Source: Lachnospiraceae bacterium UBA7012
GTDB taxonomy: Bacteria > Bacillota > Clostridia > Lachnospirales > Lachnospiraceae
Reading direction: 5' to 3'
DNA: 10,930 nt
Assembly (NCBI GenBank): GCA_002449595.1
Contig: DJXE01000139.1
Location: forward strand, 1 to 10,930
Shown one piece after another: positions 1-7,215 of this stretch (the first letter of the stretch is position 1; the number at the start of each line of letters is the position of its first letter). Below the pieces are notes generated by a model. The model ran no database searches. It was not told the origin of the DNA and saw nothing but the letters and a program-made list of their open reading frames with translations. A program made the position numbers and the translations under genes.

Positions 1-1187
1 AAGCTGACAAATCCGCCTCCGGGCAAGCTAAACTGGTACATTTTACCGTTCACAAAGTACTCAAAGTCCACCGTATACATTACGACGAACACTGAAAAGT
101 GCTCAGCATCAAACGCGACGCCCTCGACCTCTGTGCCTTTGCTCTCCGTCTCGACGTCTAGAACACTGTTTTCTTCCTCGCTCTTATCAGCTGCAAGGTG
201 GACGACCTGCATCTCCGCGTCCTCGGGCAGTTTCACCGCCTCATCATATGCGATGTTGACACGCACAGCGCCGGCCGGCTGGATCTCCTCATCCTCGCCG
301 TCCTCATTTTCGGCACAGATCGTGATATCGAATAATCTGGCGTGCAGCTCCTGTTCCTTCTTCTCGACAGTCTCGGCCGCCTCTTTCAGGCAGTTCTCAT
401 AGGCATCGCCTTCCGTAAGCTCTTCTACTTTGAGAAAAGCCTTTTCCGGGATCTTCGCGTCTTCTCCATATGTAAGGGTGACAGTGTAGTCCCCGCCTTG
501 ATAGGTAAGCTCGCCTTCTTTGAATACAGCCTCAGCCTCTTCATCCTCCGAGGTCTCCTCCTCAGAGCTTTCCTGTTCTGCAGACTGATCGGCCGACTGC
601 TCGGAAGTCTGGTCTGAAGGCTGTTCTGAGGTTTCATCTGAAGTCGGTTCTGATGTCTGTTCGGTTGTCTCCTCAGTGCTCTTTGTGGTCTGGTCCGCAG
701 CCTCTGATGTCTGGCCTTCCGCTTTGGTAGTTTGTCCTTCCGCTATGTGTGTCTGATCTTCCGTTATTAGAGACTGATCCTCAGCTTTAGGTGCCTGCTC
801 TTCTGTTTCCGGTGTCTGGACATCGGTTTCGGAAGCCTGCGCCGCCTGTCCTGATGTCTCTTCCTGCGTCTGACTCTCCTGAATCACATTTGCTGATTCC
901 GCTGTCTCCAAAGATTCCTCTGCCGAATCCTTTTCTCCCGCTGCCGCCAGTTCCATCCCCTCAGCCGAAGCTGCTGTGGCTGTGTCCGGTTCTCCCGTCT
1001 CTTCCCGATAGAACCCGATCTCCTCCGTCGCTTCTGATCCTGTGATGGCTGCCGCCGGCAAAATCAGTGCATATACGGTGCAGAACATAACCACAGCCGC
1101 AAGACCCGCTACCGCGCGGACCCAGACCGGGTGCAGCTTCCTGATATCGACCAGTTTTCCACGGCTTCTTCGCTCTTGTCTGTTCAA
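1..1187 (-). CDS. Large membrane-anchored surface protein, N-terminal part (runs off the left edge)
   Basis: The first 395 codons are open and the C-terminus lies outside the window. I chose the TTG at 1187 because a strong ribosome site (AGAGGTGATC, 1191-1200) sits 8 bases ahead of it; an in-frame ATG at 1223 and GTG at 1196 lack such a site. Visible parts: a basic N-terminus (residues 2-17), one hydrophobic segment (about 22-45) ending in YALILPA, which I recall from many large clostridial surface proteins carrying Cna-B/SpaA-type modules, an extended Thr/Ser/Glu/Gln-rich stalk (about 51-218), then a folded beta-rich region (about 222-395) containing TYQGGDYTVTLTYGEDAKIP and FSVFVVMYTVDF. 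The segment acts as signal or anchor, placing the rest outside the cell. Role inferred: adhesin-like or cell-wall protein. No sortase motif can be seen because the end is missing. No convincing promoter was found upstream. Confidence 0.8.
   Translation of the reverse strand, partial: MNRQERRSRGKLVDIRKLHPVWVRAVAGLAAVVMFCTVYALILPAAAITGSEATEEIGFYREETGEPDTATAASAEGMELAAAGEKDSAEESLETAESANVIQESQTQEETSGQAAQASETDVQTPETEEQAPKAEDQSLITEDQTHIAEGQTTKAEGQTSEAADQTTKSTEETTEQTSEPTSDETSEQPSDQTSEQSADQSAEQESSEEETSEDEEAEAVFKEGELTYQGGDYTVTLTYGEDAKIPEKAFLKVEELTEGDAYENCLKEAAETVEKKEQELHARLFDITICAENEDGEDEEIQPAGAVRVNIAYDEAVKLPEDAEMQVVHLAADKSEEENSVLDVETESKGTEVEGVAFDAEHFSVFVVMYTVDFEYFVNGKMYQFSLPGGGFVS
537..887 (-). repeat. 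Low-complexity Gln-Thr-Ser-Glu stalk, degenerate short repeats within the surface protein
   Basis: Residues about 101-217 of the surface protein consist of imperfect 5-10 residue units built on the pattern (E/D)QT(S/T)(E/K), such as AEDQS, TEDQT, AEGQT, EGQTSE, TEQTSE, SDQTSE. The composition is almost wholly T, S, E, Q, D, A and P, strongly acidic, with no predicted core. Such regions act as extended spacers that lift a domain away from the membrane. The units are too degenerate to be a recent tandem duplication. Confidence 0.75.
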
Positions 1188-1190
1188 AGA

Positions 1191-1200
1191 GATCACCTCT
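1191..1200 (-). promoter_or_regulatory. Ribosome binding site deciding the TTG start of the surface protein
   Basis: AGAGGTGATC on the minus strand matches nine of ten bases of the extended anti-16S pairing sequence (GGAGGTGATC). There are 8 bases between the last G of GAGG and the TTG at 1187. This argues for TTG-1187 over the ATG at 1223, which has no purine-rich stretch ahead of it. Confidence 0.7.
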
Positions 1201-1312
1201 GTGAATATTATTCGTTCTGTCATTCATAATTGAACGCAGAAAGCAAACATATTAACACTATTTTGGCAATTCTATGAACTAAATTACACCCACCCACGCA
1301 ACAAAGACGCAA

Positions 1313-1340
1313 CAAAAAACCGGCTATTTTAAGCCGGTTC
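1313..1340 (-). terminator. Intrinsic terminator closing the MATE-kinase-regulator-HAD operon
   Basis: Read on the minus strand, AACCGGCT, a 6-base loop, then AGCCGGTT form a perfect 8-bp GC-rich stem (1318-1325 with 1332-1339), followed by a T run (complement of the A run 1314-1319). It lies about 95 bp past the HAD stop codon and ahead of the surface-protein gene, so it separates those two transcription units. Confidence 0.85.
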
Positions 1341-1432
1341 ATTGAACATCATCATCGTATTAATATTTAATAAATGCATGGGCCGCGTGTCACTATCTGA
1401 TCCTGTGAGTGTCTCCTTGGATCCCTATGGGA

Positions 1433-2050
1433 TCAATCGCGCATCGTCCTTCGGAGGTCCATCCCCTCCAACTCCCTGATCGCCTCCTCATACCCCCGGA
1501 AGGTGATTGCCTGCATGCCAAGCGCCCTTGCCGCATCCGTGTTGGCCTGCTTGTCGTCGATGAAGACACATTCCTCCATCTTCAGGCCGTACTTGCTGCA
1601 GAGGAGCTGGTAGATCTCCGGCTCCGGCTTGATCAGCCCGACGTCGCAGGAAAAGACGCCGCCGTCCATCAGCGGAATGAAGTCGAGCACTTCGCGATTG
1701 GCATTGATTGCCTGATGCGAATAGTTGGAAAGGAAATAGACCGCGAATCCTCTCTTCTTCAGGTCGCGGATCCACTGCTTGCTGTAGGGCATCTGCTCGA
1801 ACTGAGCTGCGAATGTGTGAATGAACTCCCGGATCTGGTCCTCCCGGCCAGGGGCATAGACCGCCAGCTGGCGGATCAGTTCTTCCTCCGGAATCACGCC
1901 ACGGTCCAGCTCATTCCACAGGCCGTGCCCGAAGAACGCATCCCTCAGGATGGCTACGGATTCGGCGTCGTGAAAGTCCTTTTCTAAGAACTTCGTCCAG
2001 TCGTATGTAATAAGGACTCTTCCTATATCAAAGATGATTGTTGTAATCAT
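1433..2050 (-). CDS. HAD-superfamily phosphatase, YihX-like subfamily
   Basis: A 205-residue haloacid-dehalogenase fold hydrolase. Motif I is FDIGRV (nucleophile Asp8, with Gly10 in place of the usual second Asp, as in the FDLGNV form of E. coli YihX, a sugar-phosphate phosphatase). Motif II is LSN (Ser108), motif III Lys141 in LIKPEP, motif IV FIDD (Asp165/Asp166). The helical cap lies at about residues 15-85. Length and motif spacing are normal, so it should be a Mg-dependent cytoplasmic phosphatase; the substrate cannot be read from sequence. The ATG lies 7 bases past the stop of the coiled-coil gene, with only a weak ribosome site (AAGG), which suggests translational coupling. It is the last gene before the terminator at 1313-1340. 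A short palindrome (GATCCC/GGGATC, 1420-1434) overlaps the stop codon and has no T run. Confidence 0.85.
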   Translation of the reverse strand: MITTIIFDIGRVLITYDWTKFLEKDFHDAESVAILRDAFFGHGLWNELDRGVIPEEELIRQLAVYAPGREDQIREFIHTFAAQFEQMPYSKQWIRDLKKRGFAVYFLSNYSHQAINANREVLDFIPLMDGGVFSCDVGLIKPEPEIYQLLCSKYGLKMEECVFIDDKQANTDAARALGMQAITFRGYEEAIRELEGMDLRRTMRD

Positions 2051-2057
2051 TGGGGCC

Positions 2058-2462
2058 TTATCTTCCCGTCAGCCGCGCCAAAGGCTCAAGTACTTTGCGA
2101 AGGGCCTCCACTGAGGCGTTCAGGTCGTCAAAGTTCAGTTCCGAGAGGCGGTCGATTGCTTCGGTGAGCTTCTCCGTATTGGCGTCCATCAGCTCGGTGG
2201 TACTGTCCAGCAGCTCATCCGCGGTGTCCAGGGAGGACTCCACGTGCTTGATCGCATCGCTCACTTCCGTGATCGTCTTGTCCGCATTGGCGACCACGTC
2301 ATCCGCCTGGTCCGCGAGCTCGGTGATGGAGTCCATCGCCTTGATGGCGCGCGGCAGCACGAGCGCCGTAGTAACAGCCTGCAGCACAAAAATTAGAACC
2401 GCCGCGATCTCGATCACCAGGAGGCGGCGGGAGTTGTTTTTCTGAATATCATTTTCGTTCAT
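2058..2462 (-). CDS. Small membrane-anchored coiled-coil protein of unknown function
   Basis: 134 residues starting at the ATG at 2462. A TTG at 2468 in the same frame overlaps the regulator's stop, but GAGGA lies 9 bases before the ATG and only 3 before the TTG, so the ATG is preferred. Residues 1-13 are polar and basic, 14-37 form one hydrophobic helix (LLVIEIAAVLIFVLQAV), and 43-130 are a charged heptad-like helix rich in D, E, A, L and T (repeated TELADQAD, DTADELLD, LMDANTEKL). Topology is probably a short inside N-terminus with a long helical region, by overall shape similar to DUF948-like or chemoreceptor-linker proteins, but I do not recognise a family. The start is 2 bases past the response-regulator stop and the end 7 bases before the HAD gene, so it is co-translated with signalling genes. 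A role as a membrane partner of the kinase or transporter is inference only. Confidence 0.8.
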   Translation of the reverse strand: MNENDIQKNNSRRLLVIEIAAVLIFVLQAVTTALVLPRAIKAMDSITELADQADDVVANADKTITEVSDAIKHVESSLDTADELLDSTTELMDANTEKLTEAIDRLSELNFDDLNASVEALRKVLEPLARLTGR

Positions 2463-2464
2463 AA

Positions 2465-3244
2465 TCAATAATCCTCAAACATCCCCACCGAATACTCCGC
2501 CCAGCTGTAGCAGGACATGTAGTCGCCGCGGTAGCTGTTGATGGCGACGGGGTCGCCTGCCAGGAAATCATAGGCGTCACAGTCAAATTGCGTCGGGTCG
2601 ATGGAGAGCTGATTGCGCTCGCGCAAAAGGATATCGCGCGCGTTCGCGGCTTCCAGCGTGCGGGAGAGCTCGGCGACGATCATGCGGAAGTAAGCGCTCT
2701 GCGACTCGTCGTAGGATGCGTCCTCGAAGAGGTAGGCGCAGGCCTCGCGCGAGGTCAGCGTGCCGCCGCGGCGGTCGACGAGGAGCGCGAGAAGTTCTTT
2801 TGCCTTGGATCTGCGGAAGGAAAGCGGCTTGCCGTCGACAAAGATATCGAACCCGCCGAAGGTCTGGATGCGGATCCGCTTCTGCGGCTTCTCAGGGTAC
2901 GCGAAAGTGAGCTCCCGGGCGAGATCTTCCGAGAACACAGGCTTAAGCAGATAGCCGGTCGCATGGACAGAGAACGCGTCCAGCGCATAGCTGTCGTGGC
3001 TCGTCACGAAAATGATGCGGACGTCCGGCTGCATCTCGCGGATCTTTCTCGCGAGGTCAATGCCGTTCGTGCCGCCGATCTCGATGTCAAGAAACGCGAC
3101 GTCGATCTGATAGGATTTTACGAGTTCAAGTGCTTTTCTTCCGGAAGACGCCGTCAGGATCTGACTGCCCGGCGCGACTTCCTGCAGCGCACTTGTCAGG
3201 TCGTAGAGAGCGGGCCTTTCGTCGTCAACTGCCAGAAATACCAT
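2465..3244 (-). CDS. Response regulator, receiver domain plus SARP-type winged helix
   Basis: 259 residues. The receiver (1-117) has the acidic pair Asp7/Asp8, phosphoacceptor Asp53 in VAFLDIEIGG, switch Thr81 in IIFVTS and Lys101 in LLKP. A winged-helix DNA-binding domain of the SARP/OmpR kind follows (about 123-195: RIRIQTFGGFDIFVDGKPL, then RRSKAKELLALLVDRRGG). The C-terminus (about 196-259, ending in YRGDYMSCYSWAE) resembles only the opening of a bacterial transcriptional activator (BTAD) domain, so the usual TPR-like half looks abbreviated. It should be phosphorylated by the kinase encoded at 3362-5053 and bind DNA as a dimer. Its own near-consensus promoter (3286-3315) lies in the 117-bp gap behind the kinase gene. 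The ribosome site is weak (GGGACGGG). Targets are unknown; efflux genes in the same cluster are the obvious candidates. Confidence 0.9.
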   Translation of the reverse strand: MVFLAVDDERPALYDLTSALQEVAPGSQILTASSGRKALELVKSYQIDVAFLDIEIGGTNGIDLARKIREMQPDVRIIFVTSHDSYALDAFSVHATGYLLKPVFSEDLARELTFAYPEKPQKRIRIQTFGGFDIFVDGKPLSFRRSKAKELLALLVDRRGGTLTSREACAYLFEDASYDESQSAYFRMIVAELSRTLEAANARDILLRERNQLSIDPTQFDCDAYDFLAGDPVAINSYRGDYMSCYSWAEYSVGMFEDY

Positions 3245-3285
3245 AACAATACCCGTCCCGAAGTGCTATTTTTTTATTAATGAAT

Positions 3286-3315
3286 ATTATACGTCGATAT
3301 GTTCTGAAGTGACAA
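3286..3315 (-). promoter_or_regulatory. Sigma-A-type promoter for the response regulator and downstream genes
   Basis: On the minus strand: -35 TTGTCA (3310-3315), 18-bp spacer, -10 TATAAT (3286-3291), predicted start near 3279, about 35 bases ahead of the regulator ATG. One mismatch in the -35 and a perfect -10 make this one of the two best promoters in the window. It would let the regulator, coiled-coil and HAD genes be transcribed without the transporter and kinase. Confidence 0.8.
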
Positions 3316-3361
3316 ACGAATGGCGTATGGTATCCCATTTTGGACAAAAGATAATGTGCTG

Positions 3362-5053
3362 CTATTCCTTCGGCTCCTTCTCCTTCGGCAGGCGAATGCG
3401 AATGCTTGTGCCCTTGCCGGGCTCGCTCTCGATCTCGATATCGGCGTTCATCTGCATCTTCAGGCGCTGGCGGATGTTGTCCAGACCGACGTGTGTGCGG
3501 TTCTTCTGCTCCTGCTTTGCCTGCGCCGCCGGAAACAGCGTGCCCGGCGTGTTCTGCAGTGCGCCTGCTCCGGACTGCATGCCATATGAGCGCTGCGCGC
3601 CGAATCCCTGCTGCGTACCCGGCGCATATGGTCCACTGCTTCCCTGCTGCCCTGCCCGCAGCGCATCCTGAACCGCTTTGATCGGGATCCGGTCCGTGAG
3701 ACTCTGCGCGATAGACTGCATTCTTCTCTCGCCATAACCCGCCTCGGCAGAGCCGGCCTTCTCCTCATAACCTTCTGCCGCGCCCCTGCGGGGGATGCTG
3801 AGGCCGGTTGCGGAAGCGGCATTCTGAGGCTTATCATTCTGCTGCTCCGTGAGCTCTCCGATGAGCTCCCGGCGGCGGTCCGCGCGTTTTTGCTCGCGAA
3901 GACCCTTTTCCCACTCAGCGACGTCAAATCCCACGCCATCGTCCGCGACGAGGATGTAGATATACCGCTTCGTCTCATCGGTGCGGATGCGAATCGTGCC
4001 GCCCTCTTCCTTCTTCATGATGCCGTGGCGGATGGCGTTTTCCACAATCGGCTGCAGCGTCAGCGCAGGAATCCGGAAATCGTGCTTGTTGATGTCGTAC
4101 AACACGTTCAGCCGCTCGCCGAAGCGCTGCTTCTCCAGCGCGACGTAATTGTGGACGTGCTCGAGCTCACGGTCGAACGGGATCGGCTGTTCCGCCGTCA
4201 ATCCTTCCATATTAATTCGGAGAAAACGTGAAAACTCAAGAATCGACTGCTTCGCCTGCCTGGGGTCCGTATCGCAGAGCTGGCGGATCGCCGTCAGCGC
4301 GTTGAACAGGAAGTGCGGCTGGATCTGGCTGAGCAGAATGCGGATGCGCATGTTGGCGAGTTCCTGGTTCTGCTGTGCGACACGAACGTTCTGCTCCGTG
4401 TGAACGTAGACAAACATCAGGAGGAGCAGCAGCGTGATCGCGATGTTCAGCCAGCTGACGTCCATGATGTACGCCTGCATCGCCAAAGCGATCAGGGGGA
4501 AAGTGATGTAGCTCCCGAGAAAGATTTTTTCACTGACGCGAATAAGGCTGCCGTAATAGATCAGCATCGCAAAATTCGCGGCAAAGACGATCATAACGAA
4601 AACGAGCAGCGGCGGGAACACGCCGACGCCTTTGTAATTGTTGGTTCCACGTTCGACGGTAGGGTTGCTTCCGGTGAGCAGGAACACGATCGAAAGCAGG
4701 CCGTATATGGAAATGCACCACAGCGTGATTTTCCTGAGCAGCGGATCGATCCGCGCGCCGCGGACGTACAGGCTCTCCTGCACATAGAGGCTGACCGCGA
4801 GCATCAGTATAGCTTCCGCAATCGCGTAGAGGAGCGAGATCAGCATGAGCAGCACGTATCCTCCCGTTCCGGGCCGCCCCGAAAAGATCCACGCGGCGAT
4901 ATCCGTCATCATGACCAGGATATTTGCGCTCGCGATGACAATGAAATAGACGCGCAGCCGCGTCCTGTCCGCACTGTGCGGTGCGCGGGCAAGAGCGAGG
5001 ATTCCGCATACGACGATGCTGAAGATCTCAAGCGCTATGTTTACGGTAGGCAA
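3362..5053 (-). CDS. LytS/YesM-type membrane sensor histidine kinase with a large ATP-lid insertion
   Basis: 563 residues. Start is TTG at 5053, with AAAGGA 6 bases ahead. About seven hydrophobic helices (roughly 6-22, 34-56, 65-90, 108-127, 146-168, 178-198, 200-217) form the sensor, followed by a short helical linker, the His_kinase dimerisation domain (IQPHFLFNAL, phospho-acceptor His247), and a HATPase: N box with Asn339 in LQPIVENAIRHG, G1 DDGVGFD (371-377), G2 HVGLDNIRQRL (521-531), then ESEPGKGTSIRIRLP. Between G1 and G2, where 10-20 residues are normal, lie about 130 residues (385-517), Gln/Gly/Ala/Ser/Arg-rich and low-complexity in the second half. Essential residues remain, so it is probably active. 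It begins 18 bp past the MATE stop and precedes its likely partner regulator. The signal is unknown. Confidence 0.92.
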   Translation of the reverse strand: MPTVNIALEIFSIVVCGILALARAPHSADRTRLRVYFIVIASANILVMMTDIAAWIFSGRPGTGGYVLLMLISLLYAIAEAILMLAVSLYVQESLYVRGARIDPLLRKITLWCISIYGLLSIVFLLTGSNPTVERGTNNYKGVGVFPPLLVFVMIVFAANFAMLIYYGSLIRVSEKIFLGSYITFPLIALAMQAYIMDVSWLNIAITLLLLLMFVYVHTEQNVRVAQQNQELANMRIRILLSQIQPHFLFNALTAIRQLCDTDPRQAKQSILEFSRFLRINMEGLTAEQPIPFDRELEHVHNYVALEKQRFGERLNVLYDINKHDFRIPALTLQPIVENAIRHGIMKKEEGGTIRIRTDETKRYIYILVADDGVGFDVAEWEKGLREQKRADRRRELIGELTEQQNDKPQNAASATGLSIPRRGAAEGYEEKAGSAEAGYGERRMQSIAQSLTDRIPIKAVQDALRAGQQGSSGPYAPGTQQGFGAQRSYGMQSGAGALQNTPGTLFPAAQAKQEQKNRTHVGLDNIRQRLKMQMNADIEIESEPGKGTSIRIRLPKEKEPKE

Positions 5054-5071
5054 TTTGGTTCCTTTCCTGGT

Positions 5072-6520
5072 TTAGAGGTCCGCCACAATATTTTTCACCC
5101 AGATTCCCTTGTGTACCATCATGTGTCCGATCACGCATTTGATCAGGTCGAGCAGCGTCACCGTCAGATAGATGGAGAGCGCCGGAAGCGCAGTCAGGTG
5201 CGCGAGCAGGTATGCAACCGGCACAGAGACCGCCCAGACAAAGCAGGAATCGAACAGGATCGTGATAAAGATCTTGCCGCCGCTCCGGAGCGTGAAATAC
5301 ATGTTGTTTCCGTAGGCCATGATCGCCATGCACAGGCCCTGCACGCGGATGAAATTGGTCGCGAGCCGGCGGATTTCCGGCTCCGTGTTATATATTTGCG
5401 GAAAAATCGGCGCAACCGCGAACAGCGCAAGCCCGAACAGCACACTGACCGCTACGGAGAGCGCCGTCAGCTGCCACGCGATCCTGCGCGCGCTGACCAG
5501 CCGCCCGGCGCCGAGCTCCTGCCCGACGATGATGCCGGTCGCGCCGCCGAGCGACATGAACGCCTGTGTGAAGACGTTTGCGACGGTCTGGGAGATGTTC
5601 ATCGCCGCGATGATGTTCAGGCCGCGGACCGAGTAGCACTGCATGAGCACCGCCATCCCGAAGCTGAAAAAGAATTCGTTGACCATCAGCGGCATCGACT
5701 TCGAGAGGATCGGCAGGACCATTTCTCCCGGAATATGGAACGGATGAAAAACGTTCCTGAAGAATCCATATTTCTCCTTATCCCGCAGCGCGCCGACGAG
5801 AATAATCAGAAGCTCGACAAATCTCGAGATCACCGTCGCGATCGCCGCGCCGGCGACGCCCAGCCTCGGGAAGCCCAGATAACCGAAAATGAGGAGCAGA
5901 TTCAGCACGAAGTTGACCGCCATCGCCGCGACGGACGCGATCATCGGCAGCGTCGTCTGCCCCGACTCGCGCATCGTGCCGCCCAGCACCTGCGTAAAGC
6001 CGAACGGATAGAATCCCACCAGCATGATCAACAGGTACGTCCTCGCGTAGTGCATCGTCTGCGCCGCGTCAGCCGCCGACGTGTCCGCTGCGATATACCT
6101 TCCGATCATCCATGTCCCGCAGGTAAGGAAAAGGATCATCGCCAGCGTCACGATAACTGTCACGATCACGATCTTGAGCCGGACCGTGACCCGCACGCCC
6201 TCCTCATCCTGCTTTCCGAAAAACTGCGTGCTGTAAATGCCCGCGCCGGACAGCGACCCGAAGATACACAGATAGAGCACGAAAAACATCTGGTTCACGA
6301 TCGCCACCGCCGACATCGGCAGCGTGCCGACGCGCCCGACCATGACGTTGTCCAGAAGGCTGACGATGTTCGTCAGCGTATTCTGCAGCATCATGGGCAG
6401 AACGACCGCCGCGGCGCGGCGATAGAAATCCCGGTCTCCGATCAGGGCTTCCCGCAGCGGGATCTTTACACGGATCGCCTCTTCGCGGGTCAGGTTGAGT
6501 TCGTTGTGGGTGGTGTGCAT
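5072..6520 (-). CDS. MATE-family multidrug/toxin efflux transporter
   Basis: 482 residues, about 12 hydrophobic helices in two homologous halves (about 33-240 and 265-465). Family-like stretches are LLDNVMVGRVGTLPMSAVAI (55-74), RLGVAGAAIATVISR (219-233) and AFMSLGGATGIIVGQELGAG (320-339); the C-terminus KGIWVKNIVADL is typical of Firmicutes members. A polar extension of about 30 residues precedes the first helix. MATE proteins export cationic drugs or metabolites using a Na+ or H+ gradient; the substrate here cannot be told. The ATG at 6520 has a weak ribosome site (AAAGAAAG). It is followed after 18 bp by the histidine kinase gene, an arrangement that suggests the two-component system senses stress connected with, or regulates, this transporter (inference). 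A modest promoter lies at 6558-6586. Confidence 0.92.
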   Translation of the reverse strand: MHTTHNELNLTREEAIRVKIPLREALIGDRDFYRRAAAVVLPMMLQNTLTNIVSLLDNVMVGRVGTLPMSAVAIVNQMFFVLYLCIFGSLSGAGIYSTQFFGKQDEEGVRVTVRLKIVIVTVIVTLAMILFLTCGTWMIGRYIAADTSAADAAQTMHYARTYLLIMLVGFYPFGFTQVLGGTMRESGQTTLPMIASVAAMAVNFVLNLLLIFGYLGFPRLGVAGAAIATVISRFVELLIILVGALRDKEKYGFFRNVFHPFHIPGEMVLPILSKSMPLMVNEFFFSFGMAVLMQCYSVRGLNIIAAMNISQTVANVFTQAFMSLGGATGIIVGQELGAGRLVSARRIAWQLTALSVAVSVLFGLALFAVAPIFPQIYNTEPEIRRLATNFIRVQGLCMAIMAYGNNMYFTLRSGGKIFITILFDSCFVWAVSVPVAYLLAHLTALPALSIYLTVTLLDLIKCVIGHMMVHKGIWVKNIVADL

Positions 6521-6557
6521 GGTGGGTGCTTTCTTTGTGTGTGCTTTATTCTCTTCA

Positions 6558-6586
6558 ATCGTATAGAGATTTTGCTGTTTCGTAAA
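6558..6586 (-). promoter_or_regulatory. Possible promoter for the MATE-kinase operon
   Basis: Minus strand TTTACG (6581-6586), 17-bp spacer, TACGAT (6558-6563): four of six matches in each box with ideal spacing, placed 38 bp before the MATE start in the 78-bp gap behind the YgjV-like gene. Only moderate support; transcription from upstream through the gap is the alternative. Confidence 0.35.
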
Positions 6587-6598
6587 GCCTGTTGGGGC

Positions 6599-7102
6599 TC
6601 AGGATTTTCTATACTTTATATAAGACAGCGCATTGCTTCCCAGTACAAGGATCTCAAGCAGTCCAGCCCAGTTGCGAATGCTGAGCATATACAGGAGAGA
6701 CATTGAACTTGTGACGAGGCTTGCGATGCGCATCTTCTGCGGAGGGAACCACCAGATGGAGAGCAGCGACAGCGAGCTGGTGAGAAACACCAGCACCGAT
6801 GAGATCCCCGCAAATTCTCGGATAAGTATCCCGACAAGCAACGCCTCAAACAACGCATACAGTGCCGGCCACTTTGCGCCTCTTCGCTCTTTGATGTTCG
6901 CTGCGATGAGGACGAAGAACGAGACCATCATGCTGTAGGATCCGCCGAGCGATCCCAGGAAGAACAGCGCGGTACAGACCGAACACTTTGCGAGCAGATC
7001 GAACGCCAGCATTGCCTGCTTTTTCCTGCAGAACCTGCTGAGGCAGTAGAAGACGTAATTCAGTACTGTGAAAAGATATCCTGCGATCACCTGCATATTC
7101 AT
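6599..7102 (-). CDS. YgjV-family integral membrane protein
   Basis: 167 residues, about five to six hydrophobic helices separated by short basic loops (CRKK, KERRGAK, PPQKMR, YRKS). Pattern and size fit the YgjV/Imp family of inner-membrane proteins, whose function is unknown. Two starts are possible: ATG 7102 (GGAG 4 bases ahead) or ATG 7096 (GGAG 10 bases ahead); the first is given, the second would shorten it by two residues. It sits 78 bp upstream of, and in the same direction as, the MATE gene, so it may be the first gene of that operon or a separate unit. No good terminator follows it. No consensus promoter was found on the minus strand in the AT-rich gap upstream. Confidence 0.75.
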   Translation of the reverse strand: MNMQVIAGYLFTVLNYVFYCLSRFCRKKQAMLAFDLLAKCSVCTALFFLGSLGGSYSMMVSFFVLIAANIKERRGAKWPALYALFEALLVGILIREFAGISSVLVFLTSSLSLLSIWWFPPQKMRIASLVTSSMSLLYMLSIRNWAGLLEILVLGSNALSYIKYRKS

Positions 7103-7215
7103 TGTTCTCCGTTTCTCCGCCCTCCCATTATTCCACAGAAATATCTTGTTTCATAGCATATTCCGGAACAGGTCGGCCATATTTATGAAAGAAGAAAAAA
7201 AATCGAAAATAGGTA

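Noticed and set aside
133..1045. Plus-strand frames opposite the surface-protein stalk (133-402, 342-617, 791-1045)
   Set aside because: Ser-, Leu- or Pro-rich shadows of the low-complexity Glu/Thr/Ser codons on the other strand.
961..1227. An 88-codon minus-strand frame starting at ATG 1227
   Set aside because: It overlaps the surface-protein frame in another phase, has no ribosome site and gives a Gly/Arg/His-rich product, while the TTG-1187 frame has a strong site and stays open to the edge.
1332..1380. Tiny minus-strand frame (16 codons) in the HAD 3' untranslated region
   Set aside because: No ribosome site within a usable distance, and it ends inside the terminator stem.
1420..1434. 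Palindrome GATCCC-TAT-GGGATC at the HAD stop as a terminator
   Set aside because: Short stem with no T run on either strand; the better terminator is at 1313-1340.
1409..1987. A 192-codon plus-strand frame opposite the HAD gene
   Set aside because: Antisense shadow; the HAD motifs on the minus strand are intact.
2588..3280. A 230-codon plus-strand frame opposite the response regulator
   Set aside because: Antisense to a well-supported REC-SARP protein, Arg-rich, no start signals.
4313..6706. A 797-codon plus-strand open frame spanning the MATE gene and most of the kinase
   Set aside because: It is antisense to two clearly recognised membrane proteins; composition is extreme in R, H, D, E and Q, the typical shadow of hydrophobic genes in GC-rich DNA. 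No ribosome site or known motif.
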